From contig JBGTDM010000420.1 in the NCBI GenBank assembly GCA_041748315.1, positions 1 to 7,413 on the forward strand: a stretch of DNA of 7,413 nt, written 5' to 3'. Source of the stretch: CALMEE01 sp041748315 (GTDB taxonomy: Bacteria; Planctomycetota; Planctomycetia; Pirellulales; Pirellulaceae). The notes beneath the pieces were generated by a model that saw only the letters and a list, made by a program, of their open reading frames with translations, made no database searches and was not told the origin of the DNA. Shown one piece after another: positions 1 to 5,986 of this stretch (within the stretch, counting starts at the first letter, position 1; every line of letters begins with the position of its first letter). A program made the translations under genes and the position numbers.

Positions 1-106
1 GTAAAGAGATCAAATCCTTCGCCGCAAGCGGTGAAAAACCCAGCGGACGCTAGCACATATAAGGCGGCACCGTTGGCTTTACCTAGCGCTCAATCCTATA
101 GCGCAA

Positions 107-223
107 GTCATGTACGTCAGCCTTTCCAGGCTGACTCAATCCTCAGCGCGGTCATGTACGTCAGCCTTTCCAGGCTGACTCAATCCTCAACGCAACGTAC
201 GTACGTCAGCCTTCCAAGCTAAC
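107..223. repeat. Tandem 44-bp palindrome-bearing repeat, two full copies and one decayed copy
   Basis: Copy 1 (107-150) and copy 2 (151-194) are each 44 bp and differ at two positions only. Each contains GTCAGCCTTTCCAGGCTGAC, a perfect hairpin with 8-bp arms and a TTCC loop (117-136 and 161-180), preceded by GTAC and followed by TCAATCCTC. A third copy (about 195-237) has lost one T in the loop and has arm substitutions, so its own hairpin (205-223) is weak. A remnant of the unit's tail, CTCAATCCT, also appears at 90-98, before copy 1. The organisation resembles repetitive extragenic palindromes (REP). There are no unique spacers, so it is not a CRISPR array. That the unit is dispersed through the genome is inference. 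Confidence 0.85.
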
Positions 224-280
224 CCAATCCTCCCGGTTTGGCACAAACCAGGTAAACGGCGTCAGCTTGGAAAGGCTGGC
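205..280. repeat. 76-nt imperfect inverted repeat (REPIN-like) with nested hairpin
   Basis: The decayed repeat copy at 205-223 is nearly the reverse complement of 261-280 (GTCAGCTTGGAAAGGCTGGC). Midway between them is a perfect hairpin, GGTTTG-GCA-CAAACC (235-249), flanked by CCT (229-231) and AGG (250-252), which can extend it around a CCC bulge. The whole is centred near 242. The segment 261-280 can also fold on itself as an 8-bp stem with two G-T pairs. Two REP-like palindromes head to head with a short spacer is the architecture called a REPIN. On the minus strand it lies about 65 nt past the phosphoesterase stop and could act as a 3' end structure; no T-run follows it. Confidence 0.6.
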
Positions 281-310
281 CTACAGCTTTGCATCGAGCC
301 GGCGCTGTAG
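281..310. repeat. 7-bp inverted repeat just downstream of the phosphoesterase stop
   Basis: CTACAGC (281-287) and GCTGTAG (304-310) are exact reverse complements separated by 16 nt. It is the first stem-loop met by transcription leaving the minus-strand phosphoesterase, 34 nt after its TAA. No T-run follows, so it is a poor intrinsic terminator by itself. It may be part of the adjoining repeat element or a 3'-end stabilising hairpin. Confidence 0.45.
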
Positions 311-344
311 GATTAGTCGCGAATTGAGTTCAAGTCCCCGCTCT

Positions 345-2057
345 TTACTTTGACTTGGAGTTTTCGTTTGCTGCGGTATCATCGTCCGATGATGCAGCAT
401 CAAGCCGAAAAACCTGGAAGGCATGCATGACCTCTCCTTGGTAATTGGTCCAGCGGACGCGAACAAGGTGAGTTCCCTCCGATAAGTGACGTGGAAGATC
501 TGCTCGCCACAGATGAGTCGACGGAGCGGGTTTTGATAACGCTGGCACAATTTTCGGCACCACCTGTTGCTCCGCTTCCCAAATCGCCTGAAATAGCGGA
601 TCGACTTCAATGCGCCGATCCATTTCATGCCAATCCCCACTGCGATCCAATTCGAATTCAAGTTTGCAACGGGACGACCCGTTGAACACATTGACCCATA
701 GCGCTGCAGCGTCCAGTTGGCCAGATTGTTTGGCATCGGTTAAATAAATATTCATCTGATAGTCGGCGCTGCGTCCTGCCGCTTTGAAGTCGAGGCGATA
801 ATCGGTCCCATCAAATGTCAAAATTGAATAGCCGTTCGGCGCCCCATCGCGCATGGTGGTATGAGGAATGTCTCGTTCATCCTTCTGTCCTGACCACCAA
901 CTGCCACTCACGGTCACATGGATAATATGATGATGCGGTTTAGGCCCACGCCAGCCATCCTCCTGATCAATGAATTGATGCTCCTGGTAATGAGTGTGGG
1001 CTGAAAGCGATAACGAAAGCGGACGATTCTCAATAAGCCGGTAGATTTCCTGACGATCTTCGACAAGTTTCAACGGAATGTGCATGAACAGCACGACCAT
1101 TTGATTTTCTGGAATCTGCGCTAGATCCTGCTTCAGGAACTCAATCTGTTGTTCACCCAACCCACCGACGTAGCTTGGCTTATCTCCGCTATCGGGGACG
1201 ATCCAATTGATATTGTCTAGCACGACAAAATGAACGTGGCCATAGTCAAACGAATAGTACGATGGGCCGTAGATTCGTTCGTAGGTCTCATTAGCATACT
1301 TGCGATCGGACGCATCAAAATTGATGTCATGATTTCCAATCACGTTGTACCAGGAAATTCCGATCATGGCGACCGCTGCATTATGATGTTCGAATAGACT
1401 CAAATCGTCGAATACGATGTCCCCAAGGGTGACTCCAAATGCCGAACGACGACCCACTAATTCGGCAACGACATCGCGTGCGACGTAGTCAATTTCCTTC
1501 AAATTTCTTGCCTGCGGATCACCAAATAGAATGATCTCAAACAGATCGGGTTCAGATTGTGGGTATAAGGGAAAGTCTATCGAATCCGGCAAGTCACCCG
1601 TAGGCGCGACACCAGCATATTCCAGTTGGGGGGAACCGTGCGGCTTATGCAAATAATAAAACTGTGGGAGCTGGTGCTTGTCGATGGGGGTCCGAAACCC
1701 AGACGGCTTAATCACGAATATCGCGCAATCATCGTCAATCGGTAATTCGTACCGTCCCAAATCATCGGTCGTCGTGATCTCGCGTCCGTTAGAAACTCGA
1801 ATTCCACGCATCGGGAAATCCTGAGGATCAAACATGCCATTTCGGTTAACGTCGTTGAATACAACACCTCGAGCCACGTGCGGTGATTTGACCGGCGTGT
1901 TGTCCACCACCGGGCGTGTTGATTTCAGGGGTGTCGGGGAGCCGAGTTGCTGCCGATTCTCAAGTTGATCCGTGGCTTGAGCAATCAAAGGGGGATGGTT
2001 CGTTGAACTGCCAAGTGCCGCGAACAAAACAAAGAAACATTTAAACGAGTATTTCAT
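345..2057 (-). CDS. Secreted calcineurin-like metallophosphoesterase (MetallophosN / Metallophos / MetallophosC architecture)
   Basis: A 570-aa exported hydrolase of phosphoesters; the natural substrate is unknown. Residues 1-28 form a signal peptide (K/R-poor, FFVLFAALG core, possible cut after LIAQA). Residues about 62-120 match an SdrD-B-like N-terminal domain, with FNDVNRNGMFD at 67-77 and a TTDDLGRYELP turn. The calcineurin core spans about 172-360, with the ordered two-metal motifs GDPQ (179-182), LGDIVFD (211-217), GNHD (241-244), MHIP (325-328) and AHTH (353-356). All expected ligands are present: D180, D213, N242, H243, H326, H354, H356. The usual GHTH reads SAHTH. Residues about 375-550 fit the C-terminal domain (VSGSWWSGQKDERDIP, DGAPNGYSILTFDG). 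Length is normal for this architecture. No Shine-Dalgarno precedes the ATG. Such enzymes are common in planctomycetes and Bacteroidetes and are thought to scavenge phosphate or act on envelope substrates; no Pho-box was recognised. Confidence 0.93.
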   Translation of the reverse strand: MKYSFKCFFVLFAALGSSTNHPPLIAQATDQLENRQQLGSPTPLKSTRPVVDNTPVKSPHVARGVVFNDVNRNGMFDPQDFPMRGIRVSNGREITTTDDLGRYELPIDDDCAIFVIKPSGFRTPIDKHQLPQFYYLHKPHGSPQLEYAGVAPTGDLPDSIDFPLYPQSEPDLFEIILFGDPQARNLKEIDYVARDVVAELVGRRSAFGVTLGDIVFDDLSLFEHHNAAVAMIGISWYNVIGNHDINFDASDRKYANETYERIYGPSYYSFDYGHVHFVVLDNINWIVPDSGDKPSYVGGLGEQQIEFLKQDLAQIPENQMVVLFMHIPLKLVEDRQEIYRLIENRPLSLSLSAHTHYQEHQFIDQEDGWRGPKPHHHIIHVTVSGSWWSGQKDERDIPHTTMRDGAPNGYSILTFDGTDYRLDFKAAGRSADYQMNIYLTDAKQSGQLDAAALWVNVFNGSSRCKLEFELDRSGDWHEMDRRIEVDPLFQAIWEAEQQVVPKIVPALSKPAPSTHLWRADLPRHLSEGTHLVRVRWTNYQGEVMHAFQVFRLDAASSDDDTAANENSKSK

Positions 2058-2300
2058 GATCGAAACAGCGGCAAACGTTGTTTATTGGACGAACGTAGCT
2101 CCCGAAACGGTTGACTGACAACGCATCTTCGCAGTGTAGCTGAACTTCGTGGCAATACCTACCCGCAGCGACGCCAGTTGATGAAATCTTAATCGGTACT
2201 TAGAATGAGTTTCTGCTTCAAGATAAAAGGAAGTCCAGTTGTGATCTCGAACCAACCGGCTACGTTCATCCGCGAACTGTCTATCAACCACTGAAAATCA
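2058..2300. promoter_or_regulatory. Divergent intergenic spacer
   Basis: This 243-bp spacer separates the minus-strand phosphoesterase from the plus-strand anti-sigma-like gene, so it must hold promoters for both. The best plus-strand candidate is listed separately (2178-2206). For the minus strand only a weak match was seen: TTGTCA (2114-2119 as TGACAA on plus), 18 nt, then TACGTT. The minus-strand open frame 2082-2291 (69 aa) shows no family resemblance and fills the spacer almost wholly, so it is treated as chance. No riboswitch, tRNA or clear operator palindrome was recognised. Confidence 0.5.
2178..2206 (+). promoter_or_regulatory. Candidate sigma70-type promoter for the anti-sigma-like gene
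   Basis: TTGATG (2178-2183, four of six consensus bases) is followed after exactly 17 nt by TAGAAT (2201-2206, five of six). Transcription would start near 2213 and give a leader of about 88 nt before the ATG at 2301. This rests on spacing and consensus only; planctomycete promoters are poorly characterised. Confidence 0.4.
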
Positions 2301-2714
2301 ATGAACGAAGAGATTTCCGATGCTGATTTGGAAGCCTACCTGGATGAGGCATTGGACGCTGAGCGGGCGGCGACGATCGAGCAGCTTGCAAGATCTAATC
2401 CCAAATTGATCACCCGCATGTCGCAAATCAATCGCCGTCGTGACGCAGGAGTTCATACGTTGGGCGAAATTTGGCGGAAATACCAAATTGGTGTTCCCAA
2501 CCGCGACCTGGTATCGCAATATTTGCTCCAGGTTTTAACAGCCGAACATCAAGTGTACATCGATTTTCGATTCAAGGTGCTGAAGTGCCCTTACACGATT
2601 GCCTTGATTAAAGACTTGCAGGCTCAAATGTCCGGCGAGTCTCCTTCAACTGAACAACGCCGCAGCAAATTTTACCGTTCGAGCGCCGGGTTGTTGAAAC
2701 CGGACAGTGAATGA
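2301..2714 (+). CDS. Small anti-sigma-like planctomycete protein with degenerate zinc-binding motif
   Basis: A 137-aa cytoplasmic protein with no signal or membrane segment. The start fits ISDADLEAYLDEALDAERAA (5-24) followed by a helical stretch to about residue 45, resembling the N-terminal helices of zinc-binding anti-sigma factors. From memory, planctomycete relatives continue with RRDAGVHSLGEIWRR, then a CP-R segment, a YIRFH segment and a CxxC near ANLADL. Here RRDAGVHTLGEIWRK (46-60) is well kept, but the ligand positions read V65 (for Cys), R90 (for His), C96 (kept) and T99 (for Cys). C96 is the only cysteine. Zinc binding is therefore unlikely, while the scaffold seems conserved. The tail (110-137) is polar and probably disordered. 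There is no sigma factor in the window and no Shine-Dalgarno. The role as a regulator is inferred; it could be a protein-interaction module of another kind. Confidence 0.75.
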   Translation: MNEEISDADLEAYLDEALDAERAATIEQLARSNPKLITRMSQINRRRDAGVHTLGEIWRKYQIGVPNRDLVSQYLLQVLTAEHQVYIDFRFKVLKCPYTIALIKDLQAQMSGESPSTEQRRSKFYRSSAGLLKPDSE

Positions 2715-2866
2715 CAAATTTAAGATGTTCTCTGGCGTCCCCACTCAAACTACGGCCTGAATCCGTTTGTTTGTCAATCGGCATTGCGGTAAAACAACGG
2801 TGACCCAACCGCTGATGAAAGCGTGGGCCACGGTATGCCAGACTCTTTGTTTGTTAAAAGTATCCT
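2715..2866. other. Spacer between anti-sigma-like and DUF418 genes
   Basis: The 152-bp gap joins two plus-strand genes. It contains only a small GC hairpin, CGTG-GGC-CACG, near 2821-2831, with no T-run after it, so no terminator is supported and read-through from the upstream gene is possible. No convincing -10/-35 pair was seen. The last 20 nt before the DUF418 ATG are AT-rich without a Shine-Dalgarno. Confidence 0.4.
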
Positions 2867-4120
2867 ATGCCTGAAACGCCAAATCCAGTCGTTGAACCGC
2901 TACAAGACTCGCAACGAATCGACTTGCTCGACCTGTTGCGTGGAAGTGCGGTCCTGGGAATTCTCATCGTTAACATTCAGGCGATGGCGATGATTGGCGC
3001 CGCTTACAACAATCCTACCGCGTTTGGAGACTTCCAAGGGAGTAATTTCTTAGTCTGGTTTGTGACCTACACGCTATTCGACTCCAAAATGATGTCGATC
3101 TTTTCCATGCTGTTTGGTGCCGGCATCCTGGTGATGTCCGAACGCGCTCATCAACACTCGCAGAACCCATTCTGGATACATACCAGGCGAATGTTTTGGC
3201 TGTTGATTTTCGGACTTTTGCACGCTCATTTGATTTGGTTTGGAGATATCCTGTTTGCATATGCGATCTGCGGTTTTATGGTATTCTGGGTTCGACATTG
3301 GTCCGCACGATACCTGATTGCACTCGGATGCGGTTTCGTTTTGGTTCCAGTCGCAATTTTTCTTTTTTCTGGCTTTGCACTCAGCGCCATGTCGCACGAT
3401 CAACTTGACGCGCTTCGTGACAGCTGGCAACCGAATCCGGAACAAGTCGCTGCCGAGGTCAGTGCATACCAAGGGTCTTGGATCGAGCAAATGCCGAAAC
3501 GCATGACGACAGCCCTGGGGATGGAAACGTTTGTGTTTTCCATCCTGTTCTTTTGGCGAGCAAGCGGATTGATGCTGATAGGGATGGGACTCTTTAAACT
3601 GGGGGTACTGACCAATCGATGTAGCACCCGATGTTATGTCGTGTTAGGGACGAGCTGTTTGTTGGTTGGATTGATAGGGGTGGCTGTTGGTGTTCAAAGA
3701 AATCTCGCCGAAGGTTTCCGAATGGAATATTCCTTCTTCTTTGGGATATTGCCAAACTATGTGGGAAGTTTGTTTGTGGCCATTGGTTACGTTTGCGCGA
3801 TTGCTTTGTTCGGTCGTTGTCGCTGCCTGAACCTGTTCAAATATTCGTTGAAGTCCGCAGGTAAAATGGCGTTAACCAACTATTTACTGCAATCGCTGAT
3901 TGCGACGACGATTTTTTACGGCCACGGAATGGGTTGGTTTGGATTGGTGTCCAGAACAGAGCAATTGGCAATTGTCGTTGGAATATGGATGGTGCAGCTC
4001 ATTGGGTCCCCATTGTGGCTCCACTTCTTCCGGTTTGGCCCGTTTGAGTGGTTGTGGCGGTCCCTCGTCTATTTGAAACTCCAGCCTTTGAAACGAGTTG
4101 AGGCAGCATCTGAGTCGTAA
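2867..4120 (+). CDS. DUF418 domain-containing multi-pass membrane protein (YeiB-like)
   Basis: A 417-aa inner-membrane protein of the DUF418/YeiB family. Function is not firmly known; some relatives are suspected of transport or acyl-transfer roles. The family's marks are in order: RIDLLDLLRGSAVLGILIVN (17-36), whose hydrophobic part is the first membrane helix; FDSKMMSIFSMLFGAG (71-86), the cytoplasm-facing loop and helix; RRMFWLLIFGLLHAHLIWFG (107-126) continuing into GDILFAYAICG; then hydrophobic segments near 150-172, 220-246, 257-275 and 297-315. The C-terminal DUF418 domain (about 322-410) contains AGKMALTNYLLQS (331-343) and the near-terminal GPFEWLWRSLVYLK (391-404). About ten membrane segments are likely. 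Length is typical and nothing is broken. It lies 152 bp after the anti-sigma-like gene on the same strand and converges with the sulfatase gene. Confidence 0.93.
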   Translation: MPETPNPVVEPLQDSQRIDLLDLLRGSAVLGILIVNIQAMAMIGAAYNNPTAFGDFQGSNFLVWFVTYTLFDSKMMSIFSMLFGAGILVMSERAHQHSQNPFWIHTRRMFWLLIFGLLHAHLIWFGDILFAYAICGFMVFWVRHWSARYLIALGCGFVLVPVAIFLFSGFALSAMSHDQLDALRDSWQPNPEQVAAEVSAYQGSWIEQMPKRMTTALGMETFVFSILFFWRASGLMLIGMGLFKLGVLTNRCSTRCYVVLGTSCLLVGLIGVAVGVQRNLAEGFRMEYSFFFGILPNYVGSLFVAIGYVCAIALFGRCRCLNLFKYSLKSAGKMALTNYLLQSLIATTIFYGHGMGWFGLVSRTEQLAIVVGIWMVQLIGSPLWLHFFRFGPFEWLWRSLVYLKLQPLKRVEAASES

Positions 4121-4124
4121 ACTT

Positions 4125-4149
4125 GCTGGTAAACTTTCCAGCCTATTTT
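4125..4149 (+). terminator. Weak terminator-like hairpin after the DUF418 stop
   Basis: GCTGG (4125-4129) and CCAGC (4138-4142) form a 5-bp stem with an 8-nt loop, starting 5 nt after the DUF418 TAA, and are followed by CTATTTT. The stem is short and the T-run interrupted, so it is at best a weak intrinsic terminator. The larger inverted repeat immediately downstream is the stronger candidate. Confidence 0.35.
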
Positions 4150-4150
4150 G

Positions 4151-4209
4151 GGGGTTGGAGTTCAAGCTTCAGATTGTTTTTTGCAACCTGATGGCTGAAC
4201 TCCAACCCC
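4151..4209. terminator. Perfect 14-bp inverted repeat between convergent genes, candidate bidirectional terminator
   Basis: GGGGTTGGAGTTCA (4151-4164) is the exact reverse complement of 4196-4209, separated by 31 nt. Short inner pairings (GC/GC and CAG/CTG) could extend the stem. It sits between the DUF418 stop (4120, plus strand) and the sulfatase stop (4232, minus strand), the place for a shared terminator. Neither strand has a clean T-run after the stem. It may therefore work with a termination factor, block antisense read-through, or protect both 3' ends. A small mobile-element remnant is an alternative. Confidence 0.6.
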
Positions 4210-4231
4210 GCTTCTTAGCCAAGACGGAGTA

Positions 4232-5710
4232 CTAATCTTTAAAGTATTTTTCGACGATCCAGCGGGGTTGCCATTGGTCGGGCTTCCGTTCCCGACCCGT
4301 TAAATCAATTTCGGCCGGCTGTGGCTGATCGACCGACAGCGGCTGAGTGTCGTTGAATTCCTGTTGAGCTCGAACCATTAAATCCGACAAGCGTTCAAAT
4401 TCCGTTCGATGGACGACGTCCTTGGATTCACTTAAGTCATGAATCTCGTCAGGATCATTTTTCAAATCAAACAGTTGCGTTCGATGAATCTGCGGATAAC
4501 GAATCAATTTCCAACGGATATCTCGCACCGCTCTCATCGACGTTCCATAAGCCGTGAACAGATAATCTCGTGTCCGTTCCGAGTTTCCATGGATTAAAGG
4601 TACCAGTGATTGACCATCTTTTTCAGCGGGATCAGCGACTCCAGCAAACTCCAGCAATGTCGGAAACAATTCGTATAAATACACAAGGGCTTCGCTTTGA
4701 CCTGGTGCGATCCCCGGCCCGACCACGAATAGCGGCGCTTTCATGCTATGTTCGTAAAGGTTTTGTTTTCCAAGCAAGCCATGGCTTCCCAGCCCAAGCC
4801 CATGGTCGGCAGCATAGATGATGATCGTGTTCTTAAGGACATCGGTTTCGCGTAACGCTTCGAGAATTCGACCGACCTGTTCATCGAGATGCGAAACCAA
4901 GCCAAAGTAGTCGGCGGTTTGAGCGCGAATCATTTCAGGCGTTCTGGGCCAAGCCCCAAGATTCTCGTCACGAGTTGTCAAGTCACCATTGTTAAATGGA
5001 TGTTGGGGGAGAAAATTTTTGGGGAGCGGCATCTCGTCCGGTTGGTACATGCGATTAAAGTTCCCTGGCGACATTCGAGGATCGTGCGGTGCCGTAAACG
5101 ACACATAACAAAAAAATGGACGATCAATGTCACGTTCATACAGGAATTGTATTGCCGCATCTGCAAATAGTTTGCTCGAGAAATGTTGGCCAACTTCAAC
5201 GGCACTAAAATCCATCTCGTGACGGTCCAGTTGTACAATCGGGACTTCAGCATGATTGGACATGCCGCCGAACATGATATTCCGCCCTTGTTGAAAGCTC
5301 TTTACAAACGACGGTCGGCCATTATGCCACTTGCCGGTGGCAAAGGTTTCATATCCGTGCTCACCCAGAATTTCTCCCAAGGTCTGATAGCCATCCATGT
5401 TCAGGTTGGAAAGACGAAACAACGATCTACCAGTATGCAACATCGCGCGACTGGGAATACAAACCGCTCCATGGGGCGAGCCGAAGCAATACGCATTGCT
5501 AAAGCTGAAACCCTGGCGCGCCAATTGATCGATGTTTGGCGTTTGAATGACGGTGTTACCGTGAGCACCAATGGAATCCCACCGCTGGTCGTCAGCCAAT
5601 AAAAACAAAATATTAGGCTGTTCGTCGCTTCGCGGTTGGGCGGAAAGAATTCCACACGGCAGCAGGATACAAATTACGCCCACGCACAAGATCGTCAACG
5701 ATGGCTTCAT
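4232..5710 (-). CDS. Secreted formylglycine-dependent sulfatase (S1 type)
   Basis: A 492-aa arylsulfatase-superfamily enzyme that would hydrolyse a sulfate ester, exported to periplasm or outside. Residues 1-24 form a signal peptide (LTILCVGVICILLPCGILSA). The active site looks complete: NILFLLADDQRWDS (33-46) with metal ligands D40 and D41; the maturation motif CIPSRAMLHTGR (84-95), where C84 would become formylglycine and R88 supports it; GKWH (126-129); TAPHD (207-211); ADHG (301-304) with D302 and H303; and K315 in LLGKQNLYEHS. The C-terminal subdomain carries the usual LFDLKNDPDEIHDLSES (413-429). Length is normal. It most resembles sulfatases annotated as choline- or iduronate-sulfatase-like, but the substrate cannot be read from sequence. 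It needs a formylglycine-generating enzyme or anaerobic maturase encoded elsewhere. An AAAGGG site (5718-5723) lies 7 nt before the ATG, supporting this start. Confidence 0.95.
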   Translation of the reverse strand: MKPSLTILCVGVICILLPCGILSAQPRSDEQPNILFLLADDQRWDSIGAHGNTVIQTPNIDQLARQGFSFSNAYCFGSPHGAVCIPSRAMLHTGRSLFRLSNLNMDGYQTLGEILGEHGYETFATGKWHNGRPSFVKSFQQGRNIMFGGMSNHAEVPIVQLDRHEMDFSAVEVGQHFSSKLFADAAIQFLYERDIDRPFFCYVSFTAPHDPRMSPGNFNRMYQPDEMPLPKNFLPQHPFNNGDLTTRDENLGAWPRTPEMIRAQTADYFGLVSHLDEQVGRILEALRETDVLKNTIIIYAADHGLGLGSHGLLGKQNLYEHSMKAPLFVVGPGIAPGQSEALVYLYELFPTLLEFAGVADPAEKDGQSLVPLIHGNSERTRDYLFTAYGTSMRAVRDIRWKLIRYPQIHRTQLFDLKNDPDEIHDLSESKDVVHRTEFERLSDLMVRAQQEFNDTQPLSVDQPQPAEIDLTGRERKPDQWQPRWIVEKYFKD

Positions 5711-5717
5711 TGATAAA

Positions 5718-5769
5718 CCCTTTCATCAAAAGATGAATAGAATTTATCACCTGACGGATCCAATGAAAA
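5718..5769 (-). promoter_or_regulatory. Candidate sulfatase promoter with ribosome binding site and operator-like palindrome
   Basis: Read on the minus strand, TTTTCA (5764-5769) is followed after 17 nt by TAAATT (5741-5746). TG lies one base before the -10, giving an extended -10 form. Each hexamer matches only four of six bases. Transcription would begin near 5734, about 24 nt before the ATG, leaving room for the AAAGGG ribosome site (5718-5723). A perfect palindrome TTCATC-AAAA-GATGAA (5722-5737) covers the expected start point and touches the ribosome site, so it could be a repressor operator or a leader hairpin. All of this is inference from consensus and position. Confidence 0.4.
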
Positions 5770-5775
5770 GCAGTT

Positions 5776-5799
5776 TCCCGCTGTGGAACATTGGCGGGA
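5776..5799. repeat. 6-bp inverted repeat just upstream of the candidate sulfatase -35
   Basis: TCCCGC (5776-5781) and GCGGGA (5794-5799) are exact reverse complements 12 nt apart. They lie a few bases upstream of the proposed -35 hexamer, where an activator or repressor could bind. No T-run follows on either strand, so termination is unlikely. Confidence 0.35.
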
Positions 5800-5846
5800 C
5801 CTGGAAAGCCCACACGTTATTCCCATCTAAAAAATGCGGGAGAAGC

Positions 5847-5875
5847 AAAATAAAAGCCCGGTGTCGCCACCGAGC
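5847..5875 (-). terminator. Rho-independent terminator of the DUF1598-type gene
   Basis: On the minus strand a GC-rich stem (CGGTG 5868-5872 with CACCG 5859-5863, loop GCGA, extended by a GC/GC pair beyond one mismatch) is followed at once by TTTTATTTT (5847-5855). It lies about 110 nt past the stop of the 5987-7363 gene and about 135 nt upstream of the sulfatase start. It therefore ends the former and implies that the sulfatase has its own promoter. Confidence 0.78.
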
Positions 5876-5986
5876 TCTCATGAGTCGAAAATATCACCTC
5901 ACCGTCATTTCGGCGCTTACGTCATTTCAGAGATCGCAATCGAATCAATGACCTAAACTTCGCAACCGCGAGTCGCCCGTCCAACG

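Larger units (their letters stand above)
1..344. other. Gene-free, repeat-rich intergenic region
   Basis: No credible gene lies here. The only open frame of any length on the plus strand (31-222) reads straight through the tandem repeats and gives a repeated peptide, so it is a by-product of the repeats. The stretch is a mosaic of short palindromes: CCGC/GCGG (22-31), GCGCT/AGCGC (86-104), the 44-bp tandem units (107-194), a decayed third unit, a central hairpin (235-249), an inverted copy (261-280) and CTACAGC/GCTGTAG (281-310). It lies just downstream of the phosphoesterase stop, so these structures would be transcribed at the 3' end of that mRNA and may end or protect it. Whatever gene lies to the left is outside the window. 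Confidence 0.7.

Noticed and set aside
107..194. Possible CRISPR array
   Set aside because: The units abut each other with no unique spacers, each carries an internal palindrome, and there are no cas genes nearby.
31..222. 63-aa plus-strand open frame
   Set aside because: It reads through the tandem repeats and encodes a repeated short peptide; there is no ribosome site or family resemblance.
281..736. 151-aa minus-strand open frame overlapping the phosphoesterase 3' end
   Set aside because: It lies in another frame of a well-supported gene whose C-terminal domain is intact, and its protein has no recognisable features.
2082..2291. 69-aa minus-strand open frame in the divergent spacer
   Set aside because: No family resemblance or ribosome site, and it would cover the promoter region of the adjacent genes.
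3074..3490. 138-aa minus-strand open frame opposite the DUF418 gene
   Set aside because: Antisense shadow of a clear membrane-protein gene; composition is erratic and there are no motifs.
5183..5602. 139-aa plus-strand open frame opposite the sulfatase
   Set aside because: Antisense to the sulfatase active-site coding region; no independent support.
5638..5710. Lipoprotein signal in the sulfatase (Cys at residue 19)
   Set aside because: The residues before it are L-L-P, and proline at the position before the cysteine does not fit a lipobox; an ordinary signal peptidase I site after residue 24 is more likely.
5571..5951. 126-aa plus-strand open frame spanning the sulfatase 5' end and the spacer
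   Set aside because: It runs through the terminator hairpin and the sulfatase promoter region, has no ribosome site and no recognisable domain.
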